Positions 10,232-22,305 of a stretch of DNA of 64,000 bases are shown one piece after another. A model generated the notes under the pieces. The model ran no database searches. It worked only from the letters and a program-made list of their open reading frames with translations, and was not told the DNA's origin. Position 1 is the stretch's first letter, and every line of letters starts with the position of its first letter. The translations under genes were made by a program, and so were the position numbers. Source of the DNA: Symsagittifera roscoffensis (Eukaryota > Xenacoelomorpha > Acoela > Convolutidae). The stretch lies in assembly GCF_963678635.1 (NCBI RefSeq), contig NC_087066.1, forward strand, positions 64,858,282 through 64,922,281. The letters are read 5' to 3'.

Positions 10232-10945
10232 GTTGGCCATACGCCATAAAAGAACATTTTACTTAAGAGAGTGTTTTATGCTGATTTTTGCGGATTTTCT
10301 AAACAACGTTTTTTGAACGAATTCTCTGTATCATCTGAAAGATTTTTATGTATGCCCACCAAACTTTTTATGCTTAATTTTTATTTATGCTTAAAAGATA
10401 AATTATAATTTATTTTCATGCTTAAAAGATTTTTATGCTTAATGCCCGAACATATTTTTTGATGACAAACATTAAAATCGTCTGGCTTGCTTGGGATGTT
10501 TTGGATCAAAGAGATAATCATCGGATTTTCTAATTGAAATGATAAAAACCTACACCTAACTTCATATTCAACGGACACTACCTCTAACTCTGATAACTGA
10601 AAAAAGAGGCGCTTCGGAACATTTTTAATGATACAACTTTTGTAAATACAATTACTACTAATGCAACTACTCACTCAGTAACATCATTGTCACAAAATCC
10701 ACAGTTACCTCACCTATACAAAATCACCAGCACCAGGCAGACAAGGCAGTATTATGATCATCGAAAACCAGCACGTAATTTTCTTCTTCAATGTCACGTT
10801 CCACTTTTCGTAGGGTATTTACTATATGATGTACATGTACCTAACAAATATGATTTAAAATTGTTCGAGCATAATTCATACCCAGACCTACAACTGGATT
10901 TATTTAAAAATTTTAATAATCCTCTAGAATCATTACGAATAGGAA

Positions 10946-11356
10946 ACAAGAGTGCACGTATCAGGGCGAAGCCCTGAATGTTCCGACCGCCTTTAAGGGT
11001 TTATGGAGCAGTAATAAGATAAATAACACGAGAAAAATTAAATGAAATGAAATAAAAAGAAAAATAAAATTCTAAAATTTGAAATTTTGTCTATGAAAAT
11101 CATCGCACCACACGCCATTTAAAGTACAAAAAAAATAGATTTCGCTCCTTGTAACAAATCAATTATGGCAAATAAGCTTCTTTCAACCAATTTGCAACAA
11201 TTTCAAGGACAGATTAAATCTCCGCTTACGTGATAATAGCGTGAAATATATCGCGCGATAATTGTCCCAAACAAGTCAAAAAGTCGAAACTTGTCTGAAG
11301 AAAAAAAATCCACCCGAGCACAAGTATTCCGTTACTTTCATATCGAAAGTCGGAAC
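10946..11356 (-). repeat. Helentron-like repeat, left arm of inverted pair, internally deleted
   Basis: It begins with ACAAGAGTGCACGTATCAGGGCGAAGCCC, the reverse complement of the 3' terminus with the AGGGCTTCGCCCT hairpin, and ends ACTTTCATATCGAAAGTCGGAAC. The body lacks the block between TTTTTGACT and TTGGGACAA, the same deletion as in 1881-2287. Confidence 0.85.
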
Positions 11357-11570
11357 AATAATGAACCCACCAAAATCATTCTACATCGCTTAACCGAGAC
11401 ACCTTTCCTCACGACAAAAAATTAAGAAAAACGCTATTTCGCCCGAAAACTCAATACTGATTCGATCAACTGTAATGATCCGCACACTCACCGCTATAAA
11501 TAACTCGGACACTATTGGATCGTTAAAAGACCACGAAACTAACTATCAGCTATCTCAAAAAACGTCTTTT
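11357..11570. repeat. core of composite fold-back element (copy 2)
   Basis: A 214-bp segment equal to the reverse complement of 1663-1880, with a few substitutions and small indels. It is flanked by inverted Helentron-like arms. No recognisable protein. Confidence 0.75.
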
Positions 11571-12079
11571 GTTCCGACTTTCGTAACGAAAGTAACGAAA
11601 TTATTGTGCTCGGTGTTTGTTTTTTTTTCTTCAGACAAAATTCGACTTTTTAACTAGCCACTTTTGACAGGATTTTTAAAAAAATATTGTTGTCCTGAGC
11701 TCAAAATTGAAAAAATATTTCAACTGTGATCGTTTTCTGTGAAATTATGGGAGTTTAAAGGCTGCCATTTGGCCAATTTGGGACAATTAACGCGGGATAT
11801 AATTCACGCTTTTAACGCAAAAGCAGAGATTTAATCCGTCTCAGAAATCGTTCCAAATTGGTTGAAGAAGCGTATTTGCCATAACTGATTTGTAACTAGG
11901 AGCAAAACCTATCAGTTTGTTCTTTATATGGTGTGTGCGGGGATGAACTTCACAAAAAATCTCAAATAAAAAAATAATTTTGTTCTATTATATTTAATGT
12001 TTTCTTGTTATTACTGCGCCATAGATTTTGAGAGGCACTCGGAACATTCAGGGCCTCGCCCTGATACTAGCAGTCTTGT
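11571..12079 (+). repeat. Helentron-like repeat, near full length, right arm of inverted pair
   Basis: It runs from GTTCCGACTTTCGTAACGAAAGTAACG to the 3' hairpin variant AGGGCCTCGCCCT followed by GATACTAGCAGTCTTGT. The body motifs are in the standard order. Confidence 0.85.
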
Positions 12080-12198
12080 TTGTTATGTAAGCCCACCCTT
12101 ACAAGGCTAAGGAGAAGCTAACAAAAAATGTACAACAAAAATATACCTTTAAGAAAACCACTCTTAAATAGGTGTAATTTCCACATTGTTGAAATATT

Positions 12199-12521
12199 AG
12201 TTGAATGCAGGTAACTGGAATAATAAATGATAGTTGTGGTTGTAGTTAAAAAGACTAGCTAAGACTTGATAAAATAAGATATATCTGCTAAAATAAATAG
12301 TAGACTTTTATCTAAGACAGGATTGAAAGACGTTGGTTTACTTAACTAAGCCAGATTGAAATATAGAATCGGTTAAAATGTTGAATTGAGATTTAGCTAC
12401 ATAAAAAGATACACTGACTAAAGATCAGTTGTGCCAAAAGCCGATGCGCTTTTGGCAGGTATCAATCTAACTCAAGATTAGAACATGAACAATATAAAAG
12501 GTTAAAAGATCACCTTTGACA
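12199..12521 (-). repeat. 3' LTR of Ty3-like element
   Basis: This block is repeated at 18943-19294 with many substitutions. The longest shared stretch covers TTGTGCCAAAAGCCGATGCG plus CTTTTGGCAGGTATCAAT, which forms a strong hairpin (12433-12456). On the minus strand the LTR would begin TGTCAAAGG. Edges are approximate and no clear target duplication was found. The strong divergence from the 5' LTR means an old insertion. Confidence 0.7.
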
Positions 12522-12804
12522 TATTAGGGTCGACGTACACCGGGTATAAAACTGAAGGCTTTTAATAAACTAACTAAAATGATAAAGATGTTATCAATAG
12601 CGAACATTGATGTTAAACTAGGATTATTTTGTTTTATGCTTAAGCAAAAACAAAAGCCCCAGTTTTATCACAAAGTTTTTGCGTAGTAGTGAAAAAGAAA
12701 AATAAAGAATGTAACTAAGAAAAATTGAGTTATTTAACTGGAGGTAAGTTTGTGTTCATCAGAAGAGTGTGTGCGGCATCTCGGTTCATAGTTCTGAATT
12801 CAGT

Positions 12805-13323
12805 TCATTTCCTGAGCTCTTCGAGTGGCATAGCAGATCCATCGCAGCAATAATTGAGGATGTGTTCAGCCAAATTGGGGTTTTTAAATATGGCTGATTC
12901 GACGACAGCCGACGGTTCAGTGGGTAAGCCCGATGGGTCGTATTCATTCTTCCGTACTTCCAGCTTGAACTGCATTTTCTTGGAAGATGAGGTAGGCGAA
13001 TTATTTGACAAGGATCTCATTTTACTCACTAGTTCTAATCCACGTCTTCTAGAGCTATTAGGGGCCAAGTGTCGTTATGGAGAAGTATTTGGGGTGGTTA
13101 AGTCTACGATGTGTACTGGCGGGTTTTCTATTTCAATGTTAATTTTTTCCAAAGATGAAGTGGGCAGAGGGGTCGTTAGGGAAGTTGAAGAATGTTCACC
13201 TAGTCTGTCGTCTGAAGCTTCAACGAGGCTCGTAAACACCCTTTCTCGTAAACAAGAAAGATGGAGGTTGTCTATCTCGAATAGGTCTCGTATTATGTCT
13301 GATGTGGGGTTCCTCTTGATCAT
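12805..13323 (-). pseudogene. C-terminal polypeptide of Ty3-like element with SIM-like motif, one in-frame stop
   Basis: One reading frame runs across 13323-12805 broken only by TAA at 13075-13077. It contains IHIV-type text PPVHIVDLTTPNTSP just before the stop, then a basic stretch (NSSRRRGLE) and a tail ending LEELRK. The equivalent part of the second element family at 33-36 kb has STEVIVIPDSPQK followed by an arginine-rich stretch, so the two are probably homologous 3' extensions of pol or a separate last ORF. Hydrophobic V/I/L runs followed by acidic or Ser/Thr residues resemble SUMO-interaction motifs. That function is inference. I do not recognise a known domain. Confidence 0.5.
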
Positions 13324-13886
13324 TCCTGCATGTGTTGTCTTAAAAAAACCCTGGGTCAGTATGGGTTCTATTTTCTGGAATTACACGTCCGTATCAACTG
13401 GATTTCTGGGTGTCTACGTGTTCGGGATTGTTATTGGACTTTGGAGTTCAGTCTTCTCGCCCTCGTTCAAAGTTTCTGGTTGACTAATTTCCATTTCCTC
13501 CTGATTATCGAGTTGAACAATTGGTGGTATCGTAGGTTGATCAAGGTTGGTGGCGGTTGGCTTCGGGTCGGCTGCGGCTTGAGATAGGTCCTGCTCGTTT
13601 GCTAAGTTCGGCTCTTCTTTCCGTGGGACTTCTTTTTAGGTTCTCGCTGGATCTTGAATTGTGTTAATTTGTGTATTTTCTAGATTGAATCTGGTGATTA
13701 ATTCTGATCTTTGAGTAATATGAGGTCGCTAGCGTCATGTTTGCGAGTGTTATGTCCGGTTTGTTTGGCGTTAGTGGTCGACTGGGTTGGCCCGACGAGA
13801 GCTGATCTTGCTTGCTTTCTGTGCGAATAGGACATTTGAGTGATTTCCACTCCTCTTCCTCCTCTCGTAACAGTGTTTCTCTCGAG

Positions 13887-14451
13887 TTATTCATGGCTGT
13901 GTTTTGTGTTCGAATTAAGCCTGGGGATTCTTTTTAATTTGAGTTGTCTTCGAGTTTTAAATCCGACATTTCTGGCTGGTTTTATCACTTTCCTAGGTCC
14001 TTTTGTGGTATAAAACTTGAACAATTGATTCTTCTTACAAGGGCTCGCCTTCTTTAGTTCTGTAGGTCTTTTCACCGCTAAATCAGATTTACGAATTATT
14101 TTACCACTTTTAAGAGTGATTGTTTGGTACAATTCCCTTACTATTTTTTTGTTCTTTGAGCTCCTTATAGTACGGTTCATCCTTTTTTCCGTCTTTAACT
14201 TTTCGATAGATAAGGGTCTTACCGGATAGGTTACTCAGAACGGGATTGGCCACATCTAGGGCTGCTCGTTTCTCTGAGCGAGAGAAGACTTTCACTGGGG
14301 AGCCGGAGCTTGCTGGCACGTAGCTGCCAGCTTTTGCAATGTCTTTTGACGAGGAGGATTTGTCGTCCAAGTAACCGTCCTCTATATAAACAGGATCGTC
14401 CCAGTCATGTCGTCTGTCCCGGCACGTTAGTTTTTTCCCTTGTCTATACAT
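13887..14451 (-). pseudogene. integrase C-terminal region of the Ty3-like pol (frameshifted)
   Basis: Two overlapping minus-strand frames carry the end of the integrase polyprotein. The upstream one reads RRHDWDDPVYIEDGYLDD, which aligns by pattern with NWELHDGAEDEFEDAAMD in the second family at 33.9 kb. The downstream one reads TITLKSGKIIRKSDLAVKRP, matching KVALENGHILRKSVLAIKGK there. A frameshift separates them near 14110-14180. The conserved small-barrel-like segment lies after the DDE core, where Ty3/gypsy integrases have DNA-binding tails. Confidence 0.6.
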
Positions 14452-14502
14452 AATAGCGTTTTGTTCTAATCCAAATTTTTTCAGGATTAGAGTTTAACAA
14501 GA

Positions 14503-15159
14503 TTGTGCCAAATGGTGTTTGATGATCTACCGGAATGTGCTTCAAAAGGAGAGCAATTCAGTGAGTGTTGGGTTACAGTCCTTAAATGTTTTTTGGTTTT
14601 CGGTAAGGCTATTTTTAAAGAGGGCTTTGGTTTTTCTTGTGCCATGACCATGAGTCGTTCCTTAATTGATCTATTCAGTCGTTCAACCAGCTCTATGGTC
14701 GCCCACTGGGCTGAATATAACGTTAATAATTTGTTCTTAGCAAATTACTCGGATTTCTTTGGAATTTAATCCCCACACTTGATCCGTTCAACGGTTTTTG
14801 TTGATCCTTGCAGAGTTATGTATTTTCTAAGAAAATTAATGACGGATTTAGCAGATGTACTGAATGTTATTTGCGCAGAAGGAAATCTGGAGAATCGGTC
14901 TACGCACACGAGTATGTATTTTTTTAAATCCCCAAGTCAACGGTAGCTGGCCGGCAAAGCCTAGCTAAAATTTTTGATTTGGTTCTACGACCTGTGGGAG
15001 CTTTCCGAGGTCTCCCTGTTTTGATAGAAGTTTCAATTTTTCAACTGTTTTAACGCACTCGATACAGTTTTCTCCGTGAACTTGGATTTCGCGGAGATTT
15101 TTGGCCACCAGTTGAAAAGAGTTGACAGATTTTTCATCGCGTTGGCCAGGGTGCTTCAT
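14503..15159 (-). pseudogene. integrase of Ty3-like element (zinc-binding and DDE core, broken)
   Basis: On the minus strand the segment 15159-14965 has MKHPGQRD, GENCIECVKT and GKLPQVVEPNQKF, the usual end of an HHCC zinc module followed by the P-x-x-x-EPN entry to the DDE core. At 14710-14503 a frame reads ELVERLNRSIKERLMVMAQE and, further on, LNCSPFEAHSGR, the classical region around the catalytic glutamate and the SPFE-H-GR motif. Stops and frame changes lie between them, so no active enzyme is encoded. The role in intact relatives is insertion of element cDNA. Confidence 0.72.
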
Positions 15160-17829
15160 GGAGTTTTTGTAGCATAGTAGTTTTTGGGTGAGCCGGTATT
15201 ACAAGTCTCCCGTCGAAGTAAAAGCATCATCCGTTCTCGTGGAAAAAGTTAATATAAGGTTTATAATAACTTCCCATTTGCAAGATATCTTGTTTCCAAT
15301 CTTCTTCGATAGCTTTTATAATCTTTCTCAATACTAGGTTTTGTTTAATAAATAACGCCATGAATTTAGAATCAAAACATTTGGGCCATGAGAATGGAAA
15401 TAATTTTGTGTTTAACAGATTTAGGAGGGCTTTTTTCTTTGCTATGTGCGTGGTCTGAAGATGTACCTGGCGGGTAATTAGTACTGGGTAAAGTAGATGG
15501 GGACTTTTTTTACAATTGGGTTTTCAGTAAGCTCGGTTGCATCTATTTGATTGGACATTTGAAGATTTTTATAGTTATTTCAAAAGTCAACTGTTTGACA
15601 AGATGGAAAGCAGCCTTTTGTGCGTGAGTGAAAATTTTGGCACACTGAGATTTTGGAATGCCTGAATAAAGTTTGCAAGGTTTCTGCAGCATTCTCAATT
15701 CGTTGCTCGCATTCAGACTCTTGTCTTGTCATTTTGTTTGTCGGATGAAAAGTCACGATGCAGTATTCAAAGTCATGAGATGCTCTTGTTGAGAAAGTTG
15801 GTCCCTTATTTGCAAATTGGAATATCTAGGCATCAAGTTTTCAAAGGGTGGAAGAAGGCTGATATGAGTTACGGAGGCGATAACGAAATTTAGTCTTCAT
15901 AGAAAACTGATACGTGGTCGCCCGATGGGTGTCTAGATAGGTAATCCGGCGACAAATCCCATTTCCTTACCCAGGAGATGTTCAACCGTAAAATTTTATG
16001 ATAAAAGTTTATCTGCCCAGCTGGTGGGGCGAGATTGAGCTGTCGTTTTATACTTTTTGCCTTTTAGTGCCCCTATTAAGGCTTTATGGTCGGTAAGAAT
16101 AGAAAATTGATCTAGTGCCCAAACTAAACCCAACAGTTCGTGTTCATTAGTGCTGTGTTTTTTTCGGCTATTTTGAGAAACTTACTCGCAAAAACTAGTT
16201 TTCTAGACTCCCCCTTGGTCATGCTCGACGGACGCACCCAATCCTAAGTGTGAAGCATCGCATTTTTTCTTGTATTAAGTTTGACGTCAAAATGATGTTT
16301 TGTTACCGTTTTACAAGTTTCCTTTTTGATTTTCTCGAACGAAGCAAGATGTACCTCAGACCAATTGAACTGTTTATTTTTTGCATTAGCTCTATAAAAG
16401 GTGTAAATAGGGTTGCTAGGTTTGGAATGAATTTTTAAATTGGTTGATTGAGCCCAATAACGATCTTATATCCTTGATACATCTCGGTTCTTTCAAGTTT
16501 CTAATTGCATCGGATTTATAGACTAAAGGAGCGAGTCCTTTTTTGTCGATTTTTTTAATCCCAACTACTCTAAGTCATTAGTCAAGATTTTTCAATTCTC
16601 CCATTTTATGGCTTATCCTTCGTCGTCCAAATTTCTCAGAACGTCAGTAAATAATTTGTAATGTTCTTTAGCGCTACCTACTGTAGCAATTAAAGTTTTG
16701 TCTAATTAACAGTGAGTATTCGGTAGTTTTTTCTTCAAACGATCCATAATACGTTAAAATTCAATCGACATATCGCCTAATCCGTAAAATACCATTTTAA
16801 ACTGATATGAACCTGTAACATCTCCTCCAACAATGTTAAAACTGCATTGTTTACTTGTTTTTTGTACAGTGGTATCAGATCATATGCACTTATTAGATCA
16901 ATAGATTAATACCAGGTTTTGTTTTTGTCATGACCGCTAATTGTTATAGCGACTATATCGTTTAGTTCAAACTATTCAATCTTTAGATCAAACAGTTCAA
17001 TCTAATTGGGCTTTTGATATCTGTTGCGAAATATCTGTTTGTAAAGAAGTTTCGAGTTCAGTGTCAGTTGAATTGAACCATCCATTTTTGCTGTTATGAC
17101 GATGGGTGATACAGAGCTGCCCTCTGAACATCTGGACAATTTTTCTATTTGTCCTTTGCTAATTAACTGATCTTTACATAGTTTCATTTTGGAGAGTAGG
17201 TATATTGGTATTGGTATATGCTTACCTCTTACCTGTATTGGTTGAAAAGTTTCGTTGAAATATTTACAAAAAAAATTGTTTGATCTGCCTGTTCGTTTTA
17301 AAAACTCGGCAAGTCGATTGAATATAAACAGTTTGAAATCACGTTGGAGTGGTGTATCGAGAAGCTGGCAAGGTTGAATTTCAGATTCGAATTTTATCTG
17401 GTTTACTTCTATTCCGATGAGTGTTTTTCTCGGCATCTTCCGTGTGTCGGATACTGCTGATACTGTGGGTGGAGCCTGCTTCTGTTATACCTTTAGTCCC
17501 AGATTCGGCAGTGTGTCATTTACCAGTAAGTTTCTTTTTGCCCCTTCGGTGATGAACAGTTGTTGGTCTTTGACATCCCATCCCATCGATTGTATCTTCA
17601 CTGTGACTTTTCCGATGATATTTATCGTACTTGCGAAGCCTTGGTACGCCTTTTTTGTGATCTCATCAATCTTTACGAATCTTTCTCTTATCTTGAGTTC
17701 GTGAAGTAATTCCCTTTTCATGACCGATGCCGGACTAGCTGACTCAATATGTTTTTCAGTTAGGAGAGGATTAGAGTTACCCATTGGTATCATTAATGTC
17801 TTTTTCAGTTCAAGTTTTTCATGGGCCAA
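15160..17829 (-). pseudogene. protease, reverse transcriptase and RNase H of Ty3-like element (broken)
   Basis: Minus-strand pol in the order PR-RT-RH. At 17829-17485 a protease tail reads IIGKVTVKIQSMGWDVKDQQ. At 17436-17002 the RT entrance reads VRGKHIPIPIYLLSKMKLCK and then KGQIEKL and SPIVITAKMDGSIQL. Around 16990-16690 fragments such as FKMVFYGLGDM and the catalytic-site region appear, but the second aspartate of the expected x-DD motif is replaced (LDK) and stops interrupt it. Around 16220-15930 is RNase H text (NEHELLGLVWALD, then ILTDHKAL). In living relatives these make cDNA in virus-like particles. This copy is dead. Confidence 0.75.
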
Positions 17830-18276
17830 TACTCTTCAAATTCTTCTTTTGCTTTTGCCCTTAACAACGCTCATTTGCTTATCAATATCTACAACTGGAA
17901 TTCAAAAGTCTACTAAAACTGTTAACTTGCGTGTTGTTTCTGTATGTTTTCTTGTTCGGGTTGTTTTGGATTTTATTCATTTGTAAAGGTTTGGGTTCTA
18001 GCTGATCTTCTGCAGTGTTTAGCGAAATGGCCATAGCGACGCCAGGTGTTGCAGTTTCTTTTTTTGCTGTGCAAGTTACAAGGTGTCGGTTCTTGACTTG
18101 TTGGCCAAAATTTCTACATTTAGTACTTTCTACAGTGTTTAAAGTTGGTTAATTTTTTTACATTATGTGATTTTTGTACAGAATTATATACAGGGAATTT
18201 TATACAATCTTGGTGTATTTTCATGCCTTTCTCGTCGACTAATACATAGGCTAACACATTTTCAGTAGTCACATAT

Positions 18277-18669
18277 TTAATGCACAACCTGAATTTCCAC
18301 TTTCTTCATATTAGTAATGAAGATATCGCTGACTAATTCGGTCTCTAAGTCGCCCAATTTACAGTTTTCTGCCAGTTCTGAAAGGGCTTTATGAAATTTT
18401 TCTAATGACTCATGATTTTTCTGTCTTCGACCGAAGAGTTTGTATTTTTCATGAGTCAACTTTGTAGTTATCGTGAACGTAGTTTTCAGGAATTTCCAAA
18501 ATTCAGCAAAATTTGTGTCGAGTATTCTCTTACCAGGGTTTTTTTCTGCGAAACTTTTTTGTCTTTCTTTGGCAAGTGCCAGGTACAGCTGTGATTTTAT
18601 TTTCTTGTCAAGGTCGCCAATTTGTAGAACATTAAATTTTGCATTGTCTTCCGCTTTCTTCCTTCTCAC
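18277..18669 (-). pseudogene. gag fragment of Ty3-like element
   Basis: A 130-residue frame with the gag capsid pattern FWKFLKTTFT, then KLFGRRQKNHESLEKFHKAL and LAENCKLGDLETELVSDIF, i.e. the R-Q-x-x-x-E-S-x-x-x-F-H-x-A-L and cysteine-bearing helix seen in Ty3/gypsy Gag. No zinc knuckle frame could be read downstream. It sits between the 5' LTR and the protease, as expected for a minus-strand element. Confidence 0.7.
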
Positions 18670-18942
18670 TTATTCATTGTAGGCTTCTTATGATTGTTTG
18701 TTTCTTTATTCTTTTTCAACCTGACGGGTTTGATCGTCGGAAGGCTCCAATGTTTCTGGGACAGGGTATATTATTACGGATCTCACTGGTGGGTTAATCA
18801 CATCTTCGATATCTACGGAATCTTTAGCGATGATTGTTAGCTGAAAATTTTCTGCCCATTTTCCCAGTCTTGATGGTTCTCGCTTGATGCGTTGTTCCAG
18901 AAGAACTCTGGGCCTCGTAGATTCGGTTCGTTTGACTGCGCT

Positions 18943-19294
18943 TAGTTAAAAATTCAGGTTAATCCAGATTAGTTTAATAATAAATGATAAGACGTGGGTG
19001 TACTTAAACTAAGACTAGTTTAAGAATTGATAAGATGAGGGATCTCTACTAAACTAACCAGTAGACTTTTATATAAGACTAGATTAAAAAATGCTGGTTC
19101 AGTTAGGATGAATAAAAGGTAGAATCGGTTAAGAAGTTGAATTGAGAGTTGGTTACATAAAAACATACACTGACACAGTTGTGCCAAAAGCCGATGCGCT
19201 TTTGGCAGGTATCAATATAATTCAAGATTTGAACATGAACACTATCAAAGTTAAAAGATAACAAAAACTTTGACATAAAAGATAACCTTTGACA
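18943..19294 (-). repeat. 5' LTR of Ty3-like element
   Basis: Partner of 12199-12521. It carries the same GCCAAAAGCCGATGCGCTTTTGGC hairpin at 19183-19206 and an added short duplication (AAGATAAC..TTTGACA) near its outer end. The element between the LTRs is about 7.1 kb. Confidence 0.7.
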
Positions 19295-21099
19295 CACATC
19301 TGGCTCATCCACCAGTAAAGGACGCACTGAGCATGCGCTAAAGCAGGCTTAACCCACCGAGATGAAATCATGGTTAGACGCCTTGAAGTTCTGCTCATAG
19401 TGATTCCACTGTGAACCACTCTTCAAAAAAATCCAACTATTGAAAAAATTGTCGCACGAAGACTAACAAACTCATTGAAAATTTCACCCTGCCCAATGAA
19501 AGTTTTCATGTATTGTGAAGCTAACGTTTCCTGTCATACTTTGAACTTGAACAATGTGTAAACAAAGAAAACCACCTGCAACAGTGTGGTCAGTTTTTGT
19601 TGTGCCAAACATCACAAAAAACTGAAGGAATTTTCCTTACGGGAAGAAAACACACTTTCCGTTGAAACCAGCACATATTATACTCTCTAGCGTAGAAAGA
19701 AGAATGGAATCCACAATCTGCTCCCGACTGAGATATAGACCATGAATGGACCGAAGAAGGAACCATACTTACAAACAACAATGAAAACAATTCGATTTTT
19801 GAAACGATTTAAAATATTCAGTAAACCTTGGATGGATGCAAATCGTGCTTCACTTAGATTTATCGCTTCGCGCTTTATATTTTTATGAATAGATTTTTGT
19901 AAAGTTTTGGAAAGTTTTAATTAATAAACAATCTTAGGTGATATGTTACAATAGGTGGTACGTTTTTAGTAGTGCACGTATTAAATTTCAGAACTATAAG
20001 TCATTATATAGTCATTTCATTTACGATCAATTTTACATGCTGTTAAGATGGTTTTTGTAAAAATATTACTCTGCCAGATAAAATGTTATTCAAAAACTCA
20101 AATTTTACACTTTTGCCAGAAACTTGGCTTTTGAAATAAATTTTGAATACTGTGTGAAGTATAACAAAAAGCGATTCAGCTATTTAACTTAAAATTACCT
20201 CCTATTGTAATATATCACCCAATTTTTTATTCAAAAACTAAACTTATTTCAGATTATTTCAGATCTGCTTAAGAAAATTTACTTGGGTACGGGAAGTGTT
20301 AACTATGACTGTTCTTATTCAGATGTTTACTTGGTGTTAAACTTTAAAGTTACTCTGCAACTAATCATTCTCGCAGGGTTTTACTAGGATCCATCGAGAT
20401 CTAGAAAATAAGCAAGATTAAGATTTGCATTGATTCAAGCAGTTGTACGAAATTATCCGACTGAAAAACGATAGCGTGATGAACAGACGGTATAACTAAT
20501 TTGAAATTATTCTATGGGTTAAGCCAACCTCGGACAAACCCTCGATGAGGACAAATTTTTTTTGAGGTTATCAACAGACGTTATGTAGTTTTATTATTTG
20601 CGCAACTTTTGGGAACAAACAACAATGGGTTCATAAAATGGGTTCTTGTTGCCTGGCTTCGTTGACTCAATGTTCGAGCAAATGGATTAAAACTGATCAT
20701 ACGATATATCCCCATAATTTTTCGCCATATATCTTCATAGTATAAAAGAGAGATCTCTTGAACGCTTTGGTTCATCTGAACACAAAGTTTTACCACGAAA
20801 ACAAAAGCTTCATAGATATCGTTCCATATCAGTAGAAAGTTACCCGCGGTACATGAAAAACAAATCTTCCGAATCAATCATGAAACTAAATTAATTAGCT
20901 GCTTTTTTGGTGGTTAAAAAAGCTCAAAATTTGCATCACAAAACAACTCTATTGGGGAAGAAATGGAAAAAAACTTAGAAATTTGAATTGATTTGAAAAT
21001 TTTAAAAACAATTTTCTCATTTTCATAAGAACCAAAAAGCATAAAATATAAGCAATTTAGATGCAACTTTGAAGACACAATGGACAAACAAAAGGGATT
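19295..21099. other. intronic DNA, no gene recognised
   Basis: AT-rich sequence without supportable exons. Short frames at 19.3-19.8 and 20.6-20.9 kb have no recognisable family and no matching splice context. Confidence 0.4.
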
Positions 21100-21265
21100 A
21101 TAATCAACTATAATCGATTGTAATGGATTTTTGGGAAAAACTAATGAATTAGAAATTGGAATAAATATAATGGATTATAATCAATTATAATTGATTATAA
21201 TTGTATCGAAAAATATACGATTAAATAATCGATTTTAATTGATTATAATGGATTATAATTAATTA
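21100..21265. repeat. ATTATAATCGATTATAAT-type palindromic satellite patch
   Basis: Repeated GATTATAAT, AATCGATT and AATTATAATTGATTATAAT words, self-complementary and loosely tandem. A similar patch lies at 45405-45530. Confidence 0.7.
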
Positions 21266-21604
21266 AAATTTGATGTTTGAAATATAAATGAAAATTGATT
21301 GTTTCTCAGTTTTAGTAAGACTGATACTAAAATTGTAATCTAATCGATTAATAACGCTTGAAGCTAGATGCGGGAGATCATATTAAGTTTGATCAAACTC
21401 TGAGCAGGCTTTGTCCTATCATCACTTTATGTCTGAATTCAATCCAATTCGAGGAAAGTGCTTCATAATTTATTGTTTCGAAAGATATATATGTCGAAAA
21501 CCTCAAACCTTGAGTGTCCGGATATCAGCTCTGTTGTAATTATGTAACTTAAACACGCTATTCTACATTTTCAATTACCTGCCTGGATTTGTCTTTTTTT
21601 TCAG

Positions 21605-21730
21605 CGAATAACCACCCCGCTAACTACTATGAAGTGGAGTGCGTAGTTTCAAACTTGAATGCGGTTTTGCTGAGTGGAACCCATTTGATTGGACGTCTAA
21701 TGATAAACGGGGAAGAATACAAGGTCAAAA
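21605..21730 (+). CDS. penultimate exon of modular extracellular gene
   Basis: A 126-bp exon with a long pyrimidine tract and TTTTTTTTCAG acceptor (ends 21604) and a consensus donor A/GTAAGT at 21731. Phase 1 gives NNHPANYYEVECVVSNLNAV and then LIGRLMINGEEYKVK. It joins backward to 9582-9767 and forward to 29955 (A plus CC) in one frame. The beta-strand-like alternation suggests part of another FN3-like or Ig-like sandwich, but I cannot name the domain. Exon-like composition and two good splice sites support it despite isolation between two retroelements. Confidence 0.72.
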
Positions 21731-21927
21731 GTAAGTACAAAAGGGGGGTTCCAATCTTTTAGATAATCAATCCTAGCCTTTGTCTTAAGGTTATGTAATT
21801 AAGCAATACTAATCTATGACTTACTTGCTGCAGTTTGCCTCGAATACAGTTGCGCACGCGCATGGTTGGTTGCTAATTTGCATTTGACATGCACATCAAA
21901 CAAGGCTGCAGGGAGCACTTGTAATTA

Positions 21928-22305
21928 TGGAACCAGATCAAACTAGTATTTATCATTGGTTATTATTATGATATTTTATCTCTATAAAATTTTAAATACT
22001 AATCAATCATACTCCATCAAACTAACAACCCACTTATTTGTCAGTGTTGAAACTACTTGTAGTTTCAACACCAGAGCATTTTGAATTAAACTTAGAATAC
22101 AGTTGTTCTCATTCTGGAACTAACTCGCATAAACTGGTGTACACTAGATCTAATGAGACTAGGAGATATAAGAGTAAGATTAAGATTGGTATTAGACTAA
22201 GAAGTTGCACGAATCTATCCGGCCGAAAATAAGATACCGTGAAGAGCAGACAGTGTACCTTATCTGAAATTACTCTATGAGTTACAGTCCAAAAGACATA
22301 ACTCA
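21928..22305 (+). repeat. 5' LTR of retrotransposon
   Basis: A 378-bp direct repeat of 27319-27698 with high identity. It starts TGGAACCAGAT and ends ATAACTCA. It has TATA-like CTCTATAAAAT and the palindrome TTGAAACTACTTGTAGTTTCAA near the middle. TCTGGTGTGACC follows directly and may be the primer-binding site. Confidence 0.85.

Larger units (their letters stand above)
9768..21604 (+). other. 11.8-kb intron carrying MITEs, a fold-back composite and a Ty3-like element
   Basis: The intron contains a palindromic MITE (10117-10231), a short TGCTTAAAAGAT-rich patch (10370-10445), the inverted Helentron-like pair (10946-12079), the Ty3-like element (about 12199-19294) and, from 19.3 to 21.6 kb, mostly featureless AT-rich DNA with ATTATAATCGATTATAAT-type repeats at 21100-21260. 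I see no further host exon in it. Confidence 0.55.

Noticed and set aside
12854-13483. 209-residue + strand open frame
   Set aside because: It is antisense to the retroelement C-terminal polypeptide, which shows the motif order shared with the second family. The + frame has no recognisable features.
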